From contig CANQJF010000004.1 in NCBI GenBank assembly GCA_947624225.1, positions 1 through 64,000 of the forward strand: a stretch of 64,000 bases of DNA, read 5' to 3'. Positions 58,915 to 64,000 of this stretch are shown one piece after another (position 1 is the first letter of the stretch; each line of letters begins with the position of its first letter). Under the pieces are notes generated by a model. That model was not told where the DNA came from and did no database searches. It was given only the letters and a program-made list of their open reading frames with translations. This stretch comes from an uncultured Clostridia bacterium (lineage in GTDB: Bacteria > Bacillota > Clostridia > Christensenellales > Borkfalkiaceae). Both the position numbers and the translations under genes were made by a program.

Positions 58915-60360
58915 ATGCCGAATAACCAGATGCCGCACACGCTCGATGCGGAGGCGGCCTTGCTCGGTTGCCTCATCCTTGACGAAGAGGTGCAAACGGA
59001 TGTTTTGGAAGCGCTCAGGGAAGAGGACTTTTATCAAGAGTCACACAGGCTGATTTTGGATGCGATGAAGCGCATCACCGCTGCCCACAAGACGGTAGAC
59101 ACAGTCACGCTGATCGATCAATTGACGCGCGACGGCACTTTGGAGCGTGCGGGCGGCCTGCAAGCCGTCATCGATCTTTCAGGCAACCTTCCCTCGGTCG
59201 CGAACTACAAGCAGTATTTTTCCATCGTGCGCAGGGATGCCGTCAACAGGTCGCTCATCCGTGCCTCCCGCGACATTGCGGAGAACAGCGCCAAGTCGCC
59301 CGAGGAGCGGTCTGCCATAGATTTTGCGGAGAAAAAGATATTCGATATCTCTCAGCAGGAGGATGGGAACACACTTTCCGACCTCTCCGACGGCGTCATT
59401 CTCTCGCAAATCATCGATAAGTTTGAACAGATCGAGCACGATCCGACGGTCTTTCGCGGGTTAGAGACGGGGTTTTCACACCTCGACCAGATCACGCACG
59501 GTCTCCAAAAGGGGAGCCTCGTCATCATTGCCGCCCGTCCCGGGATGGGCAAGACTTCGCTTGCGATGAATATCGTGGAGTATGCCTGCCTTAGAAAAGG
59601 GAACGTTGCGGCCGTATTTTCCCTTGAAATGCCGCGCTCGGAGATCACGCAGAGGCTGCTTTGCGCCTATGCCGAGACGAGTATGGAGCAGGCGCTCTCC
59701 GGAACGCTCAGAGGATCGGATTGGAAAAACCTCCTCGCCGCGAGCGACAGGTTGCGCGCGAGTAAAATTTATATCGACGACTCTTCGAGCATCAAGCCGT
59801 CGGAGATCTTGTCGAAGTGCAGAAGATTAAAGGCGGCAGAGGGGAAGTTGGACCTTGTCATGATCGACTACATCCAGCTCATGCAGAGCGATGAGCGCAT
59901 GGGCGGCGGGGAGTTCAACCGGCAACAGGAGATCGCTTCCATTACAAGATTTTTAAAGATCATGGCCAAGGAGCTCGATGTGCCGGTGATCGCGCTCTCC
60001 CAGCTCAGGCGCATCCAGACAAAGGAGCCGCAACTTTCCGACCTCCGCGAGTCGGGCGCCATCGAGCAGGATGCCGACCTCGTCATGTTCATCAACCGCC
60101 CCGATGTCGGTGCGACCTCCGAGGAGATGGCAAAGGGGGGGATCGTGAAAGGCGGGGCCTATTTGCAGATCGCAAAGCACAGAAACGGTCGGTCGGATGT
60201 CCGCATTCAATTGCGCTTCATCGGCGAGACGACCAAGTTTATCGAGGTTGAGGATCAAGGCAAGCCGCGCGAGGAGCCCGTTTACGGAAAGAAAAAACCC
60301 GAGCTCGCGGATCCCGACGATGCCTTTCCGGGCGGGGAGGATGACCTTCCTTTCGACTGA
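58915..60360 (+). CDS. dnaB: Replicative DNA helicase
   Basis: 481 residues. The N-terminal domain (PHTLDAEAALLGCLILDEE) is followed by the RecA-like motor: Walker A ARPGMGKTSLAMN, Walker B LDLVMIDYIQLM and the switch region LSQLRRIQTKEPQLSDLRESGAIEQDAD. The acidic C-terminal tail may interact with other primosome proteins. AAAGGGGGTCGATCC precedes the ATG. The probable loader-like gene is at 47715. Confidence 0.97.
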   Translation: MPNNQMPHTLDAEAALLGCLILDEEVQTDVLEALREEDFYQESHRLILDAMKRITAAHKTVDTVTLIDQLTRDGTLERAGGLQAVIDLSGNLPSVANYKQYFSIVRRDAVNRSLIRASRDIAENSAKSPEERSAIDFAEKKIFDISQQEDGNTLSDLSDGVILSQIIDKFEQIEHDPTVFRGLETGFSHLDQITHGLQKGSLVIIAARPGMGKTSLAMNIVEYACLRKGNVAAVFSLEMPRSEITQRLLCAYAETSMEQALSGTLRGSDWKNLLAASDRLRASKIYIDDSSSIKPSEILSKCRRLKAAEGKLDLVMIDYIQLMQSDERMGGGEFNRQQEIASITRFLKIMAKELDVPVIALSQLRRIQTKEPQLSDLRESGAIEQDADLVMFINRPDVGATSEEMAKGGIVKGGAYLQIAKHRNGRSDVRIQLRFIGETTKFIEVEDQGKPREEPVYGKKKPELADPDDAFPGGEDDLPFD

Positions 60361-60371
60361 GGGAATGAGCT

Positions 60372-61367
60372 ATGCAAACGAAGATTTTGAGCCCCTCCCG
60401 CGAGTGGCTCGAACTTGCAAAGAAATATATCCAAGCGGGCGAGGTCGTTGCTTTCCACACCGAGACGGTGTACGGCTTGGGCGCCGACGCCTTTTCGGAT
60501 GAGGCCGTGCAGAAGATCTATGCCCTCAAAGGGAGGCCCTCCGACAATCCGCTGATCGTGCATGTCCACAGAGAGTATGACATCGCACGGCTCATCGACG
60601 GAGAGCCGCCGTATGCGGCGTCACTTCGGAGTGCATTTCTCCCCGGGCCGCTCACCATGGTATATCCGTCTACGGGAAAGGTATCGAAATATGTCTCATG
60701 CGGGTTGAATACGCTCGCCATCCGCGTTCCCTCGTCGCCTGCGGCGCAAGCGTTTTTGCGCGAAGTAGACCTGCCCATTGCAGCTCCCAGCGCAAACATC
60801 TCCAAGCACGTTTCGCCCGTCACCGCGCGGCATGTCTATGACGATTTTAACGGGAAGATCCCGCTCATTCTCGACGGCGGCGCCTGCAATGGCGGGATCG
60901 AGAGCACCGTCCTCGATTGCACGGGGGAGATCCCCGTCATTTTGCGGGAAGGGCTCGTCACGCGGGAAATGATCGCGTCTGTCGCCGGAGATTGCGGCAT
61001 CTACAAGATGAAAGAGGGGGAGAAGCCCAAGAGCCCGGGCATGGCATACAAGCACTATTCCCCCCGTTGCAAGACGGCATATTTCATTGCCGAGGCGCTG
61101 GAAGATGCAATTGCGTGCTACGAGGCCGAGGTAAAGAGCGGCGCTCCCTGTTTTTTGTGCGAGACCGCGGTTTGCGCCCGTTTGAACGGATATGAGACGC
61201 TCGATTTGGGTGGAACGCCCGAGGAGATGGCGCGCCGCCTGTATATGCTTCTCAGAAAGGGGGAGCGGCAGGCAACGCTTCTCATCGGCATCGAGCCGTC
61301 GGAGCACGGCGGAGTTATGGCGGGCGTCTTGAATCGCCTGCACCGCGCCTTTGGGGTGAATGTATGA
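60372..61367 (+). CDS. Threonylcarbamoyl-AMP synthase (Sua5 type)
   Basis: 331 residues: a YrdC domain (~1-200) with GEVVAFHTETVYGLGADAF, KGRPSDNPLIVHV and LPIAAPSANISKHVSPV, plus a C-terminal Sua5 domain. It makes the intermediate for t6A37 tRNA modification. It starts 12 bases after dnaB and overlaps the next gene by four bases. Confidence 0.95.
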   Translation: MQTKILSPSREWLELAKKYIQAGEVVAFHTETVYGLGADAFSDEAVQKIYALKGRPSDNPLIVHVHREYDIARLIDGEPPYAASLRSAFLPGPLTMVYPSTGKVSKYVSCGLNTLAIRVPSSPAAQAFLREVDLPIAAPSANISKHVSPVTARHVYDDFNGKIPLILDGGACNGGIESTVLDCTGEIPVILREGLVTREMIASVAGDCGIYKMKEGEKPKSPGMAYKHYSPRCKTAYFIAEALEDAIACYEAEVKSGAPCFLCETAVCARLNGYETLDLGGTPEEMARRLYMLLRKGERQATLLIGIEPSEHGGVMAGVLNRLHRAFGVNV

Positions 61368-61831
61368 AACACAAAAAAATCGTCTTTGTGTGCACGGGCA
61401 ACACCTGCCGTTCTCCCATGGCGGAGGCCGCCCTGAGGCAGGAGTTGAAGAGAAAGAAAATCGGATGGTATCGGGTCTCCTCGGCGGGGCTTGCAACGCA
61501 AGAGGGGATACCCATGTCCGAAAACAGCCGACGCGCGCTGACCGAAGCGGGCATTCCTTTTGACGAAGCGTTCGGTTCGCATCAACTCACTGAGAGGGAG
61601 CTCCGGGAAGCGGATACCGTCATCTGTATGACGTCGTCGCAACACAGAAAACTCGCGGGATATTCCAATGTCACGAGCTTCACCGCACTGTGCGGCATAG
61701 AGATCCCCGATCCATACGGCCAAGGGATCGAGATATATCGGGCGACGCTGCGCGCGATCCGCGCCTGCCTGCCAAAAATCATTGCGGAATATTGTCCGCC
61801 CATCAATCAAAAAAAAGGAGAAGAATCATGA
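61364..61831 (+). CDS. ywlE: Low-molecular-weight protein phosphatase, YwlE-like (probable arginine phosphatase)
   Basis: 155 residues. The phosphatase loop is C10-T-G-N-T14-C-R16-S and the general acid lies in IPDPYG. Thr at position 14 corresponds to the Thr that distinguishes the protein-arginine phosphatase YwlE from tyrosine phosphatases with a bulky residue. Arginine phosphatase is therefore the better call, but the partner kinase McsB is outside the window. Overlaps the Sua5 gene and rpiB by four bases each, an arrangement common in Firmicutes. Confidence 0.87.
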   Translation: MKHKKIVFVCTGNTCRSPMAEAALRQELKRKKIGWYRVSSAGLATQEGIPMSENSRRALTEAGIPFDEAFGSHQLTERELREADTVICMTSSQHRKLAGYSNVTSFTALCGIEIPDPYGQGIEIYRATLRAIRACLPKIIAEYCPPINQKKGEES

Positions 61832-62280
61832 AAATTGCTTTCGCATGCGATCACGGTGGACTCACGCTCAAAAATCATCTGATCGGATATCTCAAAAAAG
61901 AGGGATATGAAATTTACGATTTCGGGACCAAGACGTACGACTCGTGCGACTACCCCGATTTCGGCATTGCAGCCGCCGAGGCGGTGGCAAAAGGGGAGTT
62001 TGAGCGGGGGATTGTCGTCTGCACCACCGGGATCGGGATCTCGATTGCGGCAAATAAGATCCCCGGCATCCGCTGTGCGCTCTGCACCGAACCGCTGTCG
62101 GCGCGCATGACCCGACTTCACAACGATGCGAACATGCTTGCGCTCGGCGGGGGATTCACGGGACCCAACTTGGCGGTCGAGATCGTGAAGAACTTCCTTG
62201 AAACGCCTTTCTCGGGGGAGGCGAAGCATCAGCGGCGAATTGATAAGATAGCGGCCGTTGAACAGAAATATAAGAAGTAA
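61828..62280 (+). CDS. rpiB: Ribose-5-phosphate isomerase B
   Basis: 150 residues. CDHGGLTLKNHL carries the phosphate-binding start, C65 in VVCTTGIGISIAANK is the catalytic cysteine position, and RLHNDANMLALGGG follows. It interconverts ribulose and ribose 5-phosphate. The start overlaps the ywlE-like stop; AAAAGGAGAAGAATC is the ribosome-binding site. The track start at 61690 is rejected. Confidence 0.95.
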   Translation: MKIAFACDHGGLTLKNHLIGYLKKEGYEIYDFGTKTYDSCDYPDFGIAAAEAVAKGEFERGIVVCTTGIGISIAANKIPGIRCALCTEPLSARMTRLHNDANMLALGGGFTGPNLAVEIVKNFLETPFSGEAKHQRRIDKIAAVEQKYKK

Positions 62281-62305
62281 TATGTCTGACATAATACCAT
62301 GCTGA
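62279..62305. repeat. Dispersed palindromic motif, copy D
   Basis: TAATATGTCTGACATAATAC then CATGC overlaps the rpiB stop region and lies 22 bases before the DUF1538 gene. It is the best palindromic version of the motif in the window. Confidence 0.6.
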
Positions 62306-62326
62306 ACCGTTTGGAGTGGCTCTATT

Positions 62327-63865
62327 ATGAAGAATCAAGCCTTGCGCGGCAAACTCAGAGAATCTTTGACTTCGATTTTGCCCATAGCGCTTATCATTAT
62401 TGCACTTGCGCTCACATTTACGCCCCTTGACAGCGGCAATTTTGTCCTGTTTCTGCTGGGGGTCGTCCTGCTCATTTTCGGGATGGGGCTCTTTACGCAG
62501 GGCGCCGATATGTCCATGCTGGTCATCGGCGAAAAGATCGGTTCCTCCATCACCAAGACGCGAAAGGTTTGGCTCATTGCGCTCGTCGCATTTGTCATCG
62601 GGATCATCGTCACGGTCGCGGAGCCCGATCTGCAAATTCTCGCCGAACAAGTCCCCGCCATTGCGGAAAAGACGCCGCTGGGGAATTATCTCTTGATCTT
62701 CACCGTTGCGGTGGGGGTGGGGATCTTTCTCACGATTGCCATGTTGCGGATCGTGCTACATATTCGTCTCTCCTATCTCTTGATCGGTTTCTATGCGCTT
62801 GCCTTTGTGCTCAGCGTCTTTGTGTCTCCCTCCTTTTGGGCCGTCTCGTTTGATGCCGGAGGTGTGACGACGGGGCCGATGACGGTTCCCTTTATCATTT
62901 CCCTCGGCGTCGGTGTCGCCTCATTGCGTGCGGGCGAAGGGCAGGATGACTCTTTCGGCCTCGTCTCGCTTGCCAGCGTTGGACCTATCATCACGGTGTT
63001 GACGCTCGGTATCATCTTTCAAGTCAACGGGCTCGATTATCCGTATGCCGTCATCGAGGCTCCCGAGACCACCCGAAACGTACTTTATTCTTATGTCGAG
63101 GGATTGATCGACTATTCAAAAGAGGTCGCCGTCGCCATCTCGCCCATCATTCTCTTTTTCCTGCTCTTTCAGATTTTCAGCAGGTCCTTTCAAAGGAGAA
63201 GCGTGGTTCGTATCTTCATCGGATTTTTGTATACGTTTGTGGGGCTGGTCCTCTTTCTCGCGGGAGCCAATGTGGGATTTATGCCGATCGGGCGAAGCAT
63301 CGGTGAGGTGCTTGCAACCTTGTGGGGCGGTTGGCTGTTGATACCCATCGGCATGCTCATCGGTTATTTTGTCGTGGCCGCGGAACCTGCCGTACATGTC
63401 TTGAATAAACAGGTGGAACGCATGTCTGCGGGTGCCATCAGTGCCTCATCCATGAAGCGTGCGCTCTGCATCGGCGTCTGCATCTCATTGGGCCTCGCCA
63501 TGGCGCGCATTTTGACGGGGATCAACATCATGTGGGTCCTCATCCCCGGCTATGCGCTCGCTCTACTTTTGACGTTCTTCACTCCGCCCGTTTTTACCGG
63601 TATTGCCTTTGACTCGGGCGGTGTCGCGAGCGGCGCCATGGTCTCCTCCTTTGTTCTTCCGCTTGCCATCGGTGCATGCTACACCTTGAACGGCGGAGAC
63701 ACTTCGTTTATCATGACACAGGCATTCGGATGCGTGGCATTTGTTGCATTGACGCCGCTGATATCCATTCAAATTTTGGGGATCGGCTATCGTCTCAAAA
63801 CGAGAAAAATCAAGCACAACTTCCTCACGGCGGAGGAAAAGATCCTGGTATACGAGGTGGATTGA
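62327..63865 (+). CDS. DUF1538 family membrane protein
   Basis: 512 residues with about 12 membrane helices in two homologous halves; FDAGGVTTGPMTVPFIISLGVGVA in the first half is repeated as FDSGGVASGAMVSSFVLPLAIGA in the second, typical of inverted or tandem-repeat transporters. Each half contains a GEKIG/NKQVE-like polar loop. Family function is unproven but it often pairs with a P-II-like protein. The next gene starts at the stop codon. Confidence 0.9.
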   Translation: MKNQALRGKLRESLTSILPIALIIIALALTFTPLDSGNFVLFLLGVVLLIFGMGLFTQGADMSMLVIGEKIGSSITKTRKVWLIALVAFVIGIIVTVAEPDLQILAEQVPAIAEKTPLGNYLLIFTVAVGVGIFLTIAMLRIVLHIRLSYLLIGFYALAFVLSVFVSPSFWAVSFDAGGVTTGPMTVPFIISLGVGVASLRAGEGQDDSFGLVSLASVGPIITVLTLGIIFQVNGLDYPYAVIEAPETTRNVLYSYVEGLIDYSKEVAVAISPIILFFLLFQIFSRSFQRRSVVRIFIGFLYTFVGLVLFLAGANVGFMPIGRSIGEVLATLWGGWLLIPIGMLIGYFVVAAEPAVHVLNKQVERMSAGAISASSMKRALCIGVCISLGLAMARILTGINIMWVLIPGYALALLLTFFTPPVFTGIAFDSGGVASGAMVSSFVLPLAIGACYTLNGGDTSFIMTQAFGCVAFVALTPLISIQILGIGYRLKTRKIKHNFLTAEEKILVYEVD

Positions 63866-64000
63866 TGTTCAAACGCAAGGCATCACGGGAGGAAGAAACA
63901 AACAAAAAAACACCCGCCGCCGCTCCCATATCGCGGACGCCTTTGGTGGCGAAAGTGGGAGAACGGGTGGGCGTCGTCAGGCCGCAAGAGCAGCGGGGGC
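63865..64000 (+). CDS. Start of a further gene, possibly the DUF1538 partner (3' end outside window)
   Basis: The ATG overlaps the last base of the DUF1538 stop codon (TGATG). Only 45 residues are visible: a basic, Lys/Glu-rich start and Ala-rich stretch, then PLVAKVGERVGVV. This is too little to assign a family. Confidence 0.6.
   Translation, partial: MFKRKASREEETNKKTPAAAPISRTPLVAKVGERVGVVRPQEQRG

Noticed and set aside
1-64000. tRNA, rRNA, transposase, integrase or phage genes
   Set aside because: No such sequence was recognised on either strand.

Overview
The window looks like chromosome of a spore-forming, probably anaerobic Clostridia-type Firmicute with fairly high GC. Evidence is the spoIIGA-sigE and sigG block, ytxC between leuS and thrS, a threonine T-box, an infC-rpmI-rplT operon with an L20-type leader, DAP aminotransferase lysine synthesis (dapF, dapL), an Fe-S serine dehydratase and consensus SigA promoters. 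A gut-associated uncultured lineage (Christensenellales-like) is my guess, not something the sequence proves. Most of the window is ordinary housekeeping chromosome. No tRNA, rRNA, CRISPR array, transposase or prophage gene was seen.

Layout. 1-5235: 3' part of a giant repetitive surface or secreted protein with DNA-level tandem repeats. 5281-5690: terminator plus a 120-bp tandem palindromic intergenic repeat. 5700-11650: an eight-gene accessory operon led by a TetR regulator under two near-identical operators. It encodes a flavodoxin, a carboxymuconolactone decarboxylase-cupin fusion, a small monooxygenase, an ACMSD-like amidohydrolase, a cyclophilin-like lipoprotein, an FMN reductase and a chimeric lipoprotein carrying leucine-rich repeats and an exported flavodoxin domain. 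This is the strongest candidate for an undescribed system. 11814-20283: thioesterase, carbonic anhydrase, HAD phosphatase, purH, sdaA and small conserved genes, including an HPr-like protein without the active-site histidine. 20397-24500: a structured leader followed by an overlapping operon of ECF S component, coaX and homoserine dehydrogenase, then an ATP-grasp ligase. 24545-33950: leuS, ytxC, T-box-thrS, the infC operon, an rRNA methyltransferase and yebC. 34038-41826: Nudix, then purA, dapF, pyrG, dapL, malQ and mscL, mostly one transcription unit. 41864-43275: a nitrilase-fold protein with its catalytic residues lost and a HEPN-like/CBS protein. 43374-47547: sporulation sigma block with a GH27 alpha-galactosidase and a zinc-ribbon peptide inserted between sigE and sigG. 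47648-64000: DnaD-like protein, sbcDC, an alpha/beta hydrolase, lepB, degV, pepF, dnaB, Sua5, an arginine-phosphatase-like LMW phosphatase, rpiB and a DUF1538 membrane protein.

Window-wide patterns. Several genes have a -10 box ending six bases before the start codon and no Shine-Dalgarno, implying leaderless mRNAs; two of them (ytxC, ylmC-like) carry SigE-like -10 boxes. A short palindromic motif around TACTATGTCTGACATAATAC recurs in at least four intergenic gaps. Start codons were moved from the ORF-track starts wherever a ribosome-binding site, a promoter or family alignment favoured another position.
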